Below, one piece after another: positions 11,331-21,935 of a stretch of DNA of 64,000 nt. Position 1 is the stretch's first letter. Each line of letters begins with the position of its first letter. The notes beneath the pieces were generated by a model. It searched no databases and was not told where the DNA came from. It worked only from the letters and a program-made list of their open reading frames with translations. The position numbers and the translations under genes are program-made. The stretch comes from Eurosta solidaginis (lineage: Eukaryota > Arthropoda > Insecta > Diptera > Tephritidae). Location of the stretch: positions 64,390,779 to 64,454,778 of the forward strand of contig NC_090319.1 of the NCBI RefSeq assembly GCF_040869045.1, given 5' to 3'.

Positions 11331-12030
11331 GTGTCTCTCCAAATTCTCCGCCACTGCACTCAAGCAATACTTTTTTTCGTTGTTTCCGGGGTTTGTAGGT
11401 ACGCTTGTCCCTCCTCTGATATAGGCGTCTCTGCTACACTCGCAGCTTTATTAGTCTTTTTGCCCAATTCCATCACCTCTGCCTTTCGGTTGACACCAGT
11501 CCATTGGGGTTGTTGCAATCTAGCAGTGCCATAGTTAAGGACTATTTCGCAACTTTGTTCACCTTCTTCTCGGTGAAAACCGGAGTCTCATCATTAGCTC
11601 CTTTGAGTTACACCGAATAAGCTGGAGTCTGGTCATTACCTCACTTTGGCTTATTACCATTTACGTTTTGTTTCTTATTTCCTCTTCCGGTACTACAGTT
11701 TTTAGGGTACATGGGTTTCTAGAACTTCCCCCTTCTTTCCGCCTTGCAGAATTTGAGATCTGGTTCCTGTCATTCCGGCTTGCTTCCTGGTTCTGGGACG
11801 GGGCGTTTTCCCTTCGCCTCCTAACTCTTAAAAGCACTCTTGTCAGGTTTAGCTGATCGTTGCCTATTTACTCTCGGGCACTGGCTCTTTGGCCCATACC
11901 AACCGATCACTCTCGTTGTTGGTTGGCCTAGCGACGCAATCGCTTTTTACTTCTCATCCTTACTTTAAAAGTTTTTGAGCTCATATTGGTCGTACGACCA
12001 CCTGTCCAGCAAGGCGGGCTCAGCGGTCTA

Positions 12031-12407
12031 ATGTTAAGAGTGGGAATAAAAAACGTCCGCTACAACAACGCCCCTTGCTGTGGTACGTCCATTATTACAT
12101 CCCGAAGCGATCCGGTATGGGGAAGGGTCCGCTCCGAAAATATTCCCTGGCTGCAATTCATCCAATAGGGACTGTGCGTAGCAGCCTTGATTAGGACGTT
12201 GGAAAGATGTCAATTTTACCTTGTTTAATATTATAAAAAGCGATAAGTATTTCAATGAGTTTTAGTAAGTATGTATTTATTTTTTTGTCAACTCAGAATT
12301 GGTGAAATAGAAATAAATTTATGAGTTTCATTCAACGAATATAACCAAAACTTTTTATTAAATCGCATTTTCTAGATAATACCATAAGAACATCGCCATT
12401 TCGACTA
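12031..12407. other. Spacer, nothing recognised
   Basis: No coding frame or RNA gene is supported here. Confidence 0.5.
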
Positions 12408-12555
12408 CTGAGTGGAATTTCACGCTATCTCAGCCACCATTTCGAAAACGCGCTACCTCTGCCTAAATTTAAAATGTTTTGACGTGAGATGGGGCATTTA
12501 TACAACAAGTTCTTTAATGAGGCTTTCAGCCGAGATAGGGCGATGTTCCACTCAG
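12408..12555. mobile_element. Short palindromic MITE-like element
   Basis: CTGAGTGGAATTTCACGCTA on the left is mirrored by an inverted copy on the right ending GTTCCACTCAG. The imperfect arms are about 28 bp around a roughly 90-bp centre. The flanks (GACTA / CAGAC) show no clear duplication, so the edges are approximate. Confidence 0.55.
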
Positions 12556-12714
12556 CAGACATATACATATGTTATACTCCGATATTGCTACAACAATATG
12601 TGCGCAATGATTTTTTAATTCACGAAGTATTTTGATTTTGGCAGCTTAAGTTTTACAATAAAAAATTATAATTTAGGTACATCCCCTCATGGAAAAGAAA
12701 AAAAGGAAAACATT

Positions 12715-12737
12715 TTTATTTATTTATTTATTTATTT
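12715..12737 (-). terminator. Tandem AATAAA polyadenylation signals
   Basis: Directly after the stop codon of the SPH gene, the minus strand carries overlapping AATAAATAAATAAA repeats, which provide several AATAAA hexamers. Cleavage would be expected 10-30 bases further. Confidence 0.55.
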
Positions 12738-13479
12738 AAGTATTACATACATTTATGATATCATTTGTTAGCCGTTTTGATGGCGGCCCCCTTTTTGCTT
12801 TTATATACGAATGAGGAAATTTTGTGTTAGATATATCTGTATATAAAATTGAATTACGTATATAAGATGCCACAGCACAAAGAGATCCGCCCACAACGCC
12901 CGATGCTCCACGTTTTATTCCATTTGCACCTTGTCCACAAATTGTTGTGCTGTGAAATATATTTATTTGCCAAGAGAATTCAGCTAGACAATGGTCCATT
13001 TCTGCTATATTTTCGACAGTAGAGCAGATATGATAACCATTTTCTGAAGACCATCCCTTAACTTCCATTTGCATGCCCGGTTGTAATGCAGTTTTGCAAG
13101 GTCCTATTGTTCGAACTGTATCTCGATTAAAGGGAGATTCCACTTGAATTATACCTAAACTCATATCGTTCATTCCGTTGATATCATTTTTCAAAAAAGA
13201 TTTCCCTTGGCGAACTTGCCCTTGCCCAGCACCAGCTTTAACTGTGATCATTGTCGGTTCTACGCACATGCAAGTTATAACTGTAACCACGTTTTCCAAA
13301 GTAATCAATGATCCAGCGCATTCATATTTGTCGTTATAATATATTGCCACCACATATGAATCATCCTCTGTAACCACAGGACTGCTAGAACTGCTACCTC
13401 CAACGCGAAATTCTGCATTCGTGTGGGTGAAAGGGAAGCTAAGCGCGACCAACAGAACGAAATAATTTCTTAAACTCAT
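12736..13479 (-). CDS. Secreted serine protease homologue (S1 fold, probably inactive)
   Basis: A single uninterrupted 247-codon frame. Residues 1-22 form a signal peptide (basic start, FVLLVALSFPF core, cleavage likely after THTNA). A RVGG-like N-terminus of the mature domain follows, then ECAGSLI (Cys54) paired with ITCMC (Cys70), the loop that holds the catalytic His in chymotrypsins; here Thr69 replaces His. The catalytic Asp context NDMSLG (Asp105) is kept. KGWS stands for the GWG block. The nucleophile region reads GASGVV, so Ser193 remains but the Asp before it and the Gly after it are changed. This pattern is typical of non-catalytic SPHs. The length equals that of a bare S1 domain with no clip domain. 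The start is chosen because the signal peptide follows it directly. Its function is unknown; gut, immune or reproductive-tract roles all occur in this family. Transposons lie on both sides. Confidence 0.85.
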   Translation of the reverse strand: MSLRNYFVLLVALSFPFTHTNAEFRVGGSSSSSPVVTEDDSYVVAIYYNDKYECAGSLITLENVVTVITCMCVEPTMITVKAGAGQGQVRQGKSFLKNDINGMNDMSLGIIQVESPFNRDTVRTIGPCKTALQPGMQMEVKGWSSENGYHICSTVENIAEMDHCLAEFSWQINIFHSTTICGQGANGIKRGASGVVGGSLCAVASYIRNSILYTDISNTKFPHSYIKAKRGPPSKRLTNDIINVCNT

Positions 13480-13533
13480 TTTAAACTATAACTTTTTGAG
13501 ATTCTTGTTAAATATTAAGTAAATCAAGATAAG

Positions 13534-13827
13534 TTTTGTGGGCGCTATTTGTACATCAGTGGATTGTGTGAATAACAAATGAGTAGAAACTTCTAGATTC
13601 AGGAAATGGGCACAAAGCAAATATTTGGCTGTTTTCAAAACAAAATTTTATTGTGATTTGTTTATATATTTGCCCAGTTTAATTAAGCTATTGAATTAAG
13701 AAAGGCCACGTGACATGTGCACAATGTTTGTATTTTTAATGAACAAACAAAGAAAAGTACAAAAGGTGCACTAATTAGTTTTATCTGGTTTCAAACTGCT
13801 AATTTGTCTATTTTATACCCCTAGACG
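13534..13827 (+). repeat. 294-bp upstream tandem repeat, copy A
   Basis: Starts about 55 bp upstream of the SPH start codon. It contains GTAGAAACTTCTAGATTCAG, GGCCACGTGACATGTGC and GGTGCACTAATTAG. Copy B follows head to tail at a period of 294 bp with few differences. Confidence 0.9.
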
Positions 13828-14112
13828 ATTTGTGGGTGTTCTATATACATTAGTGGATTGTGTGATTAAAAATTAAGTAGAAACTTCTAGATTCAGGAAA
13901 TGGGCACAAAGCAAATATTTGGCTGTTTTGAAAAGAACATTTCCTTGCGAATTGTTTAGATATTTGCCCAGTTTAATTAAGCTATTGAATTAAGAAAGGC
14001 CACGTGACATGTGCACAATGTTTGTATTTTTAATGAAAAAACAAAGAAAAGTACAAAAGGTGCACTAATTAGTTTTATCTGTTTCCAAACTGCTAATTTG
14101 TCTATTTTAGAC
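13828..14112 (+). repeat. 294-bp upstream tandem repeat, copy B
   Basis: Nearly identical to copy A. It ends at CTATTTTAGACC, where the sequence leaves the repeat and enters the gypsy-containing insertion. Whether the array regulates the SPH gene cannot be told from sequence alone. Confidence 0.9.
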
Positions 14113-14337
14113 CCCCACAATCTCAGTTGGGAGCAGTGGACCAAGGTTTCAGCACCAACATTGCTCGAAGTTAAGTGGGCTAACATAATCAAAGTTCTGT
14201 GTTAAGTGTTAATGAGACGTTAATTGGTTGTGGACTTAGACGTCTGTTCATCCTTCCCATATTCGTAAAATTTTGAGATTTATATAGCAATTTCACACAG
14301 AGGGTTAATGAAATAATTAGCCATGTTTTCTATACAT

Positions 14338-14790
14338 TGTAACGATTTTAGTGCAATTCCTCTTATTTGCAAACCTCTACTAACGTTCGAATGACTAAAC
14401 TGTTGAATAAATAACTCCAATATTCGATAACGCAAAATTGTCTTTATTAGACTACTTTCAAAATAACACTCCTATTGCTCGACAGATAGCGTGCTTAAAT
14501 CAAACCGATTTTCGTGCCTCAACTGTTGCCGCTTTTATACTGTGCGGTTTCTTCGCCGGTATATTTCTAGGCGCTTCTATTTCCAGAACTTACTAGTTAG
14601 TTATCAGCTATAAATTTCTCAGCTATAACTACAAATGCACAATTTTATAGCTTCTCTCATACCCCATGCGCGTGTGAGTGATACTTGCACAATTATTGCA
14701 TACTTTTGGGAGTATCTCAGATATATGCATGTGGTTGTGAGTTGCTTCTCCGCTGCGTGTACGTACATATGTGTAGACATAATGATTGAT
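14338..14790 (-). repeat. Gypsy LTR (3' LTR), right edge approximate
   Basis: Starts TGTAACGATTTTAGTG, which on the element strand is an LTR end of the form ...ACA. A minus-strand AATAAA (14443-14448) fits the R-U5 region. No second LTR is present in the window, so the boundary towards pol is estimated. Confidence 0.55.
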
Positions 14791-15252
14791 TCGTTTATTT
14801 AAATACAAGTGACTTTACAAATGAACCACTTTCATTTTGGTTCGTGGTTTGCCAATGGTTTGTATGCGGTACACTGCATCGTTGATCCATCTTATAACTT
14901 TGTACGGGCCTCCCTATTTGCACTGCAATTTCGTGGACAAACCTTTTTTTCGTTGTGGGTTGTATAACGGCACCAAATCTCATTCCTGAAACCCTTCCGA
15001 ATTACTTGCTTTATCGTATCTGGCTTTCATCTTGTCACTCATAATCTTTGATCGTTGCCGTATCTCTCGTAGCTCTTCTTCCAAGACCCCAGTGGATTTC
15101 TTGACATTTCCCTCCACATTGGCATCTTTCCCAAACTTCAAATCAGCTGGCAGATCATTGCCAAAAACTACCTTTGCGGGAGTTTGGCCCGTTATCTCAT
15201 ACACTGCCGATCGGTAAGCCATCAAGAATAATGATATATGTGTATCCCACTC

Positions 15253-16064
15253 ATGATATCATCGGCTTAAATACCCGCGCTGTTAGTTCTGCTTACTCCA
15301 AGCTGGAAAAAGAAGCGGTAAAGATGGGTTTGATGGTGAATGAGGCAAAACGAAGTACCTGCTGTCATCGAGAAAAGAGTCAGCTCATATGCGCCTTGGC
15401 AACCACGCTACTGTTGGCAGCCATAATTTCGAAATAGTAAAAGACTTCGTTTATTTGGGAACCAGCATCAACACTAGCAACAACATCAGCACTGAAATCC
15501 AGCGAAGAATCAATCTTGCCAATAAATGCTACTTTGGACTAGGTAGGCAATTGAAAAGTAAAGTCCTCTCTCGGCGAACGAAAATTATACTCTACAAGTC
15601 ACTTATCGTACCCGTCCTGCTATATGGGGCAGAAGCATGGACGATGACAACAGCAGATGAAGCGGCTTTGGGAGTGTTCGAGAGAAAAGTTCTTCGAAAG
15701 ATTTATGGACCTCTACGCGTTGGCGATGGCGAGTACCGAAGAAGATTTAATGATGAACTGTACGAGCTATACGCAGACATCAACATAGTCCAGCGAATTA
15801 AAACGCAGCGGCTGCGCTGGCTAGGCCATGTTATGCGAATGAAAGATGATGCTCCGGCCAAGAAAGTGTTTCTATCGGAACCCGCCTATGGAAGCAGAGG
15901 TAGAGGGCGGCCCCCACTCCGTTGGAAGGACAGGTGGAAAACGATTTAAACTCCCTTGGTGTGACCAATTGGCGCCGGTTGGCGGAGCGAAGGAGCGACT
16001 GGCGCGCCTTGTTTGACGGCCATAACCGTTTAGACGGTTAAGCGCCAGTTAAGTAAGTAAGTAA
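15253..16064 (+). mobile_element. 5'-truncated LINE inserted into gypsy integrase, 11-bp TSD
   Basis: GTATCCCACTC occurs at 15242-15252 and 16065-16075 and is the target-site duplication. The 812-bp insert keeps the 3' end of a LINE and finishes in a GTTAAGTAAGTAAGTAA tail of tetranucleotide repeats. The same 3' end occurs in the copy at 57074-57515. The insertion is younger than the gypsy element it interrupts. Confidence 0.9.
15389..15949 (+). pseudogene. C-terminal part of a LINE reverse transcriptase
   Basis: An open frame of 186 codons carries DFVYLGTSINT, the VLLYGAEAWTMT block, GVFERKVLRKIYGP, RRRFNDELYELY and RLRWLGHVMRM, the usual order at the end of RT in this multi-copy insect LINE group. 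The frame has no own start signal; the upstream RT core was never copied. It is expressed only if transcribed by chance. Confidence 0.85.
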
Positions 16065-17784
16065 GTATCCCACTCCTTATGGTACTTGTCTACTACCTTC
16101 CTTAAATGCTCCTCCAATGTTCTATTGAAACGTTCCACCATACCATCGGACTGAGGATGCAATGCAGTTGTCCGTGTTTTTCGAATGTCCAATGATTTAC
16201 ACATTTCCTGGAACACAGCTGATTCGAAATTCCTGCCTTGGTCAGAATGTGACTCCATTGGTACACCATACCTTGCAACCCAATTGTTTATAAACACTTC
16301 TGTTACTGTTTTCGCTTCTTGATTTGGGATTGGGTATACCTCTTGCAATTTGCTGAAATAATCCATAACCACCAGCACATATTCGTTTCCGCAGTTGCTA
16401 GTAGGAAATGGACCTGCGACATCCATAGCGATTCTTTCAAATGGCTGAGTTATATTGCTTCATCTGGCCATGACTTCGGGTTTTTGGGCCTTTCGCTCTG
16501 CTGCAAACCTCGCAGTTCGCAATCCACTCAGTGACCGACTGACGGCAACCAACCCTATAGAATCTCTGTTTAATCCTCTCGAACGTCTTCGTGATTCCAA
16601 GATGACCTCCGCTTGGACCATTATGCAGCTCGCTGAGCACGTCAGGAATCCTCTTTCTGGGAACAACTATCAGTTTCTTCTTGCATTGACCATCCTCACT
16701 CGCCCATATTCGATGAAGGCAACCGGATGTCAATTCTAAACTGTTCCACTGTGCCCAATATGACTTCGCAATGGGACTCTCTGCTAACATCTCTTCTCTG
16801 TTTGGTCTTTCGTTTCGTTCGAGCCCTTGCATAACATGCGACAGATCTGTATCTTCCCAGCTTTCTTAGTTGTTCCTTGTCCCATTCATCCGTACATGTT
16901 ATAGTCATTAGCCGGACATCTATAATGTCTTCTTTAGCCTCGGCCCTTAAACAGTGCTTGCATTTCAAACTACATGGCCTTCGTGACATTGCATCGGCAT
17001 TCCCATGGGTACTACCTTTCCGATGCTCAATGGAAAAGTCATAGCTTTGTAGCCGCTCGATCTACCGTGCCAACTGTCCTTCTGGATTACGGAACTGCAG
17101 AAGCCATTTCAACGCTTCGTGATCTGTCCTGACTCGGAATCGCTGGCCATAGAGGTATTTGTGAAAAAGTTTAATGCACTCTACCAATGCCAACAGCTCT
17201 CTCCGTGTAACGCAGTAGCTCCTCTCTGGTTTCCGAATTGAACGGCTGTAGTATGCAACTAGCTTCTCCTGTCCATCAACCAGTTGCGACAAAACGCCTC
17301 CTATAGCATATACACTCGCATCTGTATCTAGAATAATTGTTGCTCCTGGAATCGGATATGCCAACATTGGGGCAGTGCACAAACGCTCCTTCAATGTTTG
17401 GAAAGCCAACTCTTGCTCCTTTTTCCATTCAAAAGCTTTATTTTTTCCTGTAAGCTCATGGAGGCTATGCGCTACGCTGGAAGAGTTTGGTACAAATCTG
17501 CAGTAATATGTGCAAAGCCCAAGGAAACTTCTCAATTCATGCAGGTTCAGTGGTCTTGGCCAATCCTTTACTGCCTCTATCTTTTCAATCGCAGTACAAA
17601 TGCCTTCTGCCGTTACCTTGTGACCCAAATAATTTACTTCCTTTTTAAACAGCGAACATGTTTTGGGACTTAGTTTGATGCTGTCACTAATATTCGTCAC
17701 AATAAAAACCCAATGTTCCATACAAAATACAAATTCTTAATTATCTCATTATTGCTTTATTGAGTGCCTAATGGAGTCAAAAAT

Positions 17785-18058
17785 CTAGACGGTTTTGTGG
17801 GCGCTATTTATACATTAGTAGATTGTGTGATTAAAAATTAAGTAGAAACTTCTAGATTCAGGAAATGGGCACAAAGCAAATATTTGACTGTTTTGAAAAG
17901 AACATTTCCTTGTGAATTGTTTGAGATTGAGATAGTTGCCCAGTTGAATTGTACTATTGAATTAAGAAAGGCCATGTGATATGTTTGTATTTTTAATGAG
18001 TAATCACAGAAAAGTACAAAGGGTGCACTAATTAGTTTTATCTGTTTCCAAACTGCTA
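17785..18058 (+). repeat. Copy C of the 294-bp upstream repeat, displaced
   Basis: Begins CTAGACGGTTTTGTGGGCGC, matching the A/B junction, and follows copies A and B through GTAGAAACTTCTAGATTCAG and GGTGCACTAATTAGTTTTAT. It is more diverged (an inserted GATTGAGATAG and lost blocks), and is placed 3.7 kb from copy B by the gypsy-containing insertion. Confidence 0.88.
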
Positions 18059-18084
18059 CTCTCAGAGAAAAAACGCATTGTAGA

Positions 18085-19290
18085 ACAAGTAAGGAAGTCT
18101 AAGTTCTGGTGAAACCCAACATTACATACCCAGCTGTACACTTGAAATGCTGTTGTTTTGTGTGCTTAATGGCGTTACAAAGCTGCGCAATAATACATAT
18201 ACATATGGTTCTATTATAAACTAACTTTTCTTCGAGCTATGGCTCACGAAACATAGAAAATTGCTTAGTCATAAAAGGGGCGGTGCCACGCCAATTTTTT
18301 AAAATTTAAAGTTTTTCCTATTTATTTTCATAAACCCACTAGGGAAATGAAATATCTACCATTGATATAAAGCTCTTTTTTGCAAAGATATAGCTTATTT
18401 TATTCGTCCACGACCCTTTAAAAAATCCTTCATATAAAAGTGGGCGCGGTCCTTAACCGATTTCGTTAATTTTTCTTCAAATCATTCCCTATAGTAAAGG
18501 GAATTTTGTTACGATAGGCTTAACGATTTTTGATTTATGATTAATAATATTTGTAAAATTGATTTTATCACAAGTGGGCGGTGTCACGCCCATTTTAAAA
18601 TTTTTTTCCAAAGTTTTATCAAGAGCCGCGTTATCAGGCCACGCGTCAAATTTGAAAATTCTGGGTGTATTATTTACTAAATAATCAGGTTTTTTGTGTT
18701 TTCCAAAATCTATATATATATAAATGAAATGATGTTCGTTCCTGTCCATGTTTTGGGGCCAATACGAGGTCAATTTTATTCGTTCTATTTTCATATTATA
18801 GGGATCAAATGGGGGAAGGTTTTTAGCAAACAAAATTTTTTTAAATATCTAGGTTCTTGAAATATAGGTCAAAACGTGAACCCGGATAACCCTACGATGT
18901 GTTTATATAATGTGGGTATCAAATGGAAGCTTCTGATGAGTACTTTAATATGGGGTTCTTTTCGTACCCCTGGGTGACTAGGGTCTCGAGATATAGGCCA
19001 AAACGTAGACCCAGATACCCCTAGAATGTGTTTATACAATATGGATATCAAAGAAAGCTGTCGATGAGTTCTTTAGCATAGGGAAATTTTCATACATCTG
19101 GGTGACTAGGGACTCGAGATATTGCCCAAAACGTGGATGAGGATAACCTTAGGATGTATTTTTACATTATGGGTATCAAATGGAAGATGTTAATGAGTAC
19201 TTCAATATGGGTACCAAAAGGAAGCTGTGCTGATGAGTGGTAATTTTTCTCTGGGTGACGAGCGTCTCGAGATCATTTCATGTGTTCAAC
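18085..19290 (-). repeat. Dispersed repeat family A-like, diverged copy
   Basis: Starts AACAAGTAAGGAAG, the inverse of the family A terminus, and continues with AACATTACATACCCAGCTG. Islands of GGGCGGTGCCACGCC and GGGTATCAAATGGAAG occur at 18280, 18570, 18915, 19030 and 19165; the last three form a loose tandem of about 120 bp. Non-coding. Confidence 0.65.
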
Positions 19291-19514
19291 ATTTTTTGCA
19301 TAAATATACGAATTTTTCGATTTGTGTCGTGCTTCTAAGTTGCAAATTTTTTTCGAAGGATAGTAAACATAAACACCGTGGTTTGTACATTGTTTATGAG
19401 AGGGGCTTCGGCACACATACACAAACGTATGTCACATTTCGCTACTGGCTGAACATTTCTACTGCTTTATATTTGTTATACAAACGACGCTTATGTTCTG
19501 TTAATTTGTATGCA

Positions 19515-19625
19515 GTTCAACTGTGAGCAGTGTTCGGACTTCTACCACTAAAGTGGTAGATCTACCACCTTTTTTCCTGAAATATAAGTTCTACCACTTC
19601 TACCACGCAAACTTAAAAATAGGTG
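19515..19625. repeat. CTACCAC / GTGGTAG motif cluster
   Basis: TCTACCACT-AA-AGTGGTAGA is a perfect 9-bp-arm palindrome near 19538. Further CTACCAC words follow on both strands within 90 bp. Possibly the end of a DNA transposon; the class is not recognisable. Confidence 0.4.
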
Positions 19626-19869
19626 GTAGATTTTTATAGAAATTTTCTGAAGAAACCTTATTTTTTCCACAATTATTCGGAAAGAAAATCAATGCAGTGG
19701 AACGGTTTTATAAAACTCAAGATAACGTCTGGCTTAGCTCTGATCAACATATTACCTATTTTCCTTCAGGTTTTTAGTACAAAACTGCAATGTAGGTACA
19801 CCTACCTACATATATGGAAAAAACTGGCTATTATTCATTATATCAAGATATTTAAAATATAACCAAAAT

Positions 19870-20905
19870 CTAAAAGGGGGCGTGGCACCCCCCATACAAA
19901 TGGAATATATCATACTACATATCTCTGGATATAGTAATGGAAGGATAATGAAAATTGGTAAGGGGCTATATGACGTTAAGTCCTAACACCTCCAGTAAAA
20001 TGTGAAATTTAGAAAAAAGGGGCGTAGCACCTTCCCTACAAATGGGATTTTTCAGAACTATGGCTGCCGTACAAACTTAGGTTATTTTAAGACCTAAATT
20101 TTGACTGCATTGTTGAGTTTGGCTGTTATCCCTTTTGGACGTTGAGTAATCTTCCGCCGTTTAAAAGATGTGTTAGCTTCAGTCTATCTACATCTATATA
20201 TATGGAAATCTAATTCGGTGTGTGTGTATGTTCGCTATGGAAACGTATTTTCCACATTTCAATCATCACCAAATTTGGCTATACCTTCCTTCGATCAACG
20301 CGAAGGTGTTAGGCTAAAAATAATTTCGATATATAAAAGGGGCGTGGCACCTCCCATACAAATGGAATCTTTGGTACTGCATAACTCTGAAGGTATACAT
20401 GCCAGAACATTGAAATTAAGTAAGGAGTTATATGAGGTCAGTCCCTAACACCACCAAGAAAATGTGGAATTAGTAAAAAGGGGGCGTGGCACCCCCAATA
20501 CAAATGGAATATATCATACTACATATCTCTGTATGTAGTAATGGCAGGATAATGAAAATTGGTAAGGGGCTATATGACGTTAAGTCCTAACACCTCCAGT
20601 AAAATGTGAAATTTAGAAAAAAGGGGCGTAGCACCTTCCCTACAAATGGGATTTTTCAGAACTATGGCTGCCGTACAAACTTAGGTTATTTTAACACATA
20701 AAGTTTGACTGCATTGTTGAGTTTGGCTGTTATTCCTTTGGACGTTTAGTAATCTGCCGCCGTTAAAAAAATTTGTTTGCTTCAGTATATCTACATCTTT
20801 TATAAAAATCAAATTCTGTGTGTGTGTGTTCCCTATGGAAACGTATTTCCCACACTTCAATCATCACCAAATTTTGGGTATAGGTTCCTTCGATCAAGAC
20901 GGAGT
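19870..20905 (+). repeat. 604-bp tandem duplication with internal iterons
   Basis: Sequence from 19870 repeats from about 20474 with few changes (GGGGGCGTGGCACCC at 19876 and 20480, exactly 604 apart). Within each unit, a GGGGCGT(G/A)GCACC...CATACAAATGG(A/G)AT module recurs about every 140 bp (19876, 20020, 20337, 20480, 20624). Confidence 0.88.
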
Positions 20906-20960
20906 TTTTTCATATTTCAGAATTAAGAATTTAAAATAAATTTTTTTTTTTTGGCTATGC

Positions 20961-21700
20961 GAACGAGCAATCTTAGGTCCCAAAAATGATCATGTATACA
21001 AAATCAATGATCGGATTCAAAACCAAATTCTTGGTGAAGTGACGAAATATAAATCGATCGACATACTTACAGATGAAGATCAAATTATGAGTTGTCAAAT
21101 TGAACTTCTAAACTCTTCAGAACCACCTGGAATGCCTGCGCATATATCAGCTTTGAAAATTGGCTCACCAATCATGCTTCTTCGGAATTTAGACCCACCA
21201 AAATTGTGTAATAGAACCAGACTTTGCGTTAAGCAATTAATGCCGAATGTAATCGAAACAACAATCATCAGCGGTAAAAGCAAAGGTGAAGACGTGCTCA
21301 TACCACGGATCCCAATGATTCCTACAGATTTTCCATTCAATTTTAAGCTCTTATAGTTTCCTGTATGCCTTTCTTTTGCAATTACAATCAACAAATCAGA
21401 TAGACAATCGCTTTCTGTTGCAGGATTAAGGTGAGTCCATGCTTTTCCCATGGCCAGCTATATGTCGCTTGCTCCAGAGTTGGAACGCCAAAAAATTTGT
21501 TTATCTTTGCATCGAACGAAAAAACCAAAAATATTGCGTACCCATATGTATTACAATAAGATGCAATAATAAAAGGATTTAAACGAAAATTCCACCAAAT
21601 ATGCGTACAAAATTCAATTCAATTTATAAAACAATAAACTAAATTATCAACAAACAAAACTGAAAAAATAACGCAACACTTATTCTATCTCGGGCGCTAC
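20961..21700 (+). pseudogene. Helitron helicase C-terminal fragment (PIF1-like)
   Basis: The frame reads AILGPKNDHVYKIND, then from 21039 ILTDEDQIMSC, LNSSEPPGMPAH, IGSPIMLLRNLDPPKLCNRT, PRIPMIPTDFPF. After a stop at 21354, FPVCLSFAITINKSDRQSLS and ELERQKICLSLH are degenerate forms of the last PIF1 helicase motifs. Walker A and B and the Rep nuclease are absent. Family role in intact relatives: unwinding during rolling-circle transposition. Confidence 0.85.
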
Positions 21701-21722
21701 AATGTACGCCGGGTATAACTAG

Positions 21723-21935
21723 TTACTTATCGATTGGGATTCAAGAGGTTGTTGAGCGTAACCCTTTCAAGGGGCTCCCAGCGTAATTTATGACTTCTCC
21801 CAAACAATAATCAACCTCACAAATGTGACCCAGAAGGTTCACCCTGGTCATAGCGAACAGTTCGCGCGACTTAGTACCCATCCGGCAAAGGATCAAAAGC
21901 GTTAAAACTCCCCAAAACCTTCGTTGAGTCTCCTT
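21723..21935 (+). repeat. Decayed copy of the SINE-like family
   Basis: GATTCAAGAGGTTGTTGAGC, CCAGCGTAATTTATGACTTC and CAACCTCAC match the minus-strand sequence of the 9942-10358 element, in order. Both ends are worn, and no duplication is visible. Confidence 0.6.

Larger units (their letters stand above)
8605..12030 (-). mobile_element. Non-LTR retrotransposon relic (RNase H-bearing I/LOA-like LINE)
   Basis: Read on the minus strand, the order is an ORF1-like low-conservation region (about 12000-11350), endonuclease start and core (about 11330-10400), RT (about 9930-8700) and the beginning of an RNase H region (about 8660-8605). It is broken by many stops and shifts and is cut at the 3' side. 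A 417-bp SINE-like element has inserted at 9942. Fragments of the same kind of LINE recur at 34.9, 40.3, 41.4, 41.9, 42.2, 43.7, 50.4 and 60.1 kb. The clade assignment rests on the presence of RNase H after RT and is tentative. Confidence 0.8.
14795..17721 (-). pseudogene. Gypsy pol fragment: RT C-terminus, RNase H, integrase
   Basis: From 17721 down, KLSPKTCSLF and VNYLGHKVTAEG are the end of RT. ILDTDASVYAIGGVLSQ, RRELLALVE and RVRTDHEALKWLL are the Ty3-type RNase H. A stop sits at 17059-17061. A frame change near 16835 leads into the zinc-binding integrase N-terminus (LHNGPSGGHLGITKT...CEVCSRAKG). The catalytic core follows at 16426-16049 (MDVAGPFP, DQGRNFES, LHPQSDGMVERFNRT; D, D and E all visible). 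After an inserted LINE (15253-16064), the integrase tail resumes (MMAYRSAVYEITGQTPAKVV, 15225-14980). Without the front half of RT it cannot act. Confidence 0.88.
14113..17784 (-). mobile_element. Ty3/gypsy retrotransposon relic between repeat copies B and C
   Basis: The segment separates copy B from copy C of the upstream array. On the minus strand it holds the C-terminal RT, RNase H and integrase of a gypsy element, then one LTR (about 14338-14790). Gag, protease and most of RT are missing on the 5' side, which ends near 17721. A LINE has inserted into the integrase. The first 220 bp (14113-14337) are unassigned. Confidence 0.75.
19870..21722 (+). mobile_element. Helitron-derived element with tandem 5' region
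   Basis: It ends in CTAG followed by T (21719-21723), preceded by a small hairpin (GGCGCTAC-AAT-GTACGCC, 21693-21709), as in Helitrons. Inside is a C-terminal Helitron helicase fragment. The 5' part carries two 604-bp head-to-tail units, each with an A^TC... start (about 20193 and 20796) followed by a TG-rich segment and CTATGGAAACGTATTT, typical of insect Helitron 5' ends. Most of the Rep/helicase protein is deleted, so the element is non-autonomous. Confidence 0.75.

Noticed and set aside
19876..20640. CRISPR-like regular spacing of repeats
   Set aside because: Units are about 140 bp with homologous, not unique, sequence between them; this is an insect nuclear Helitron region.
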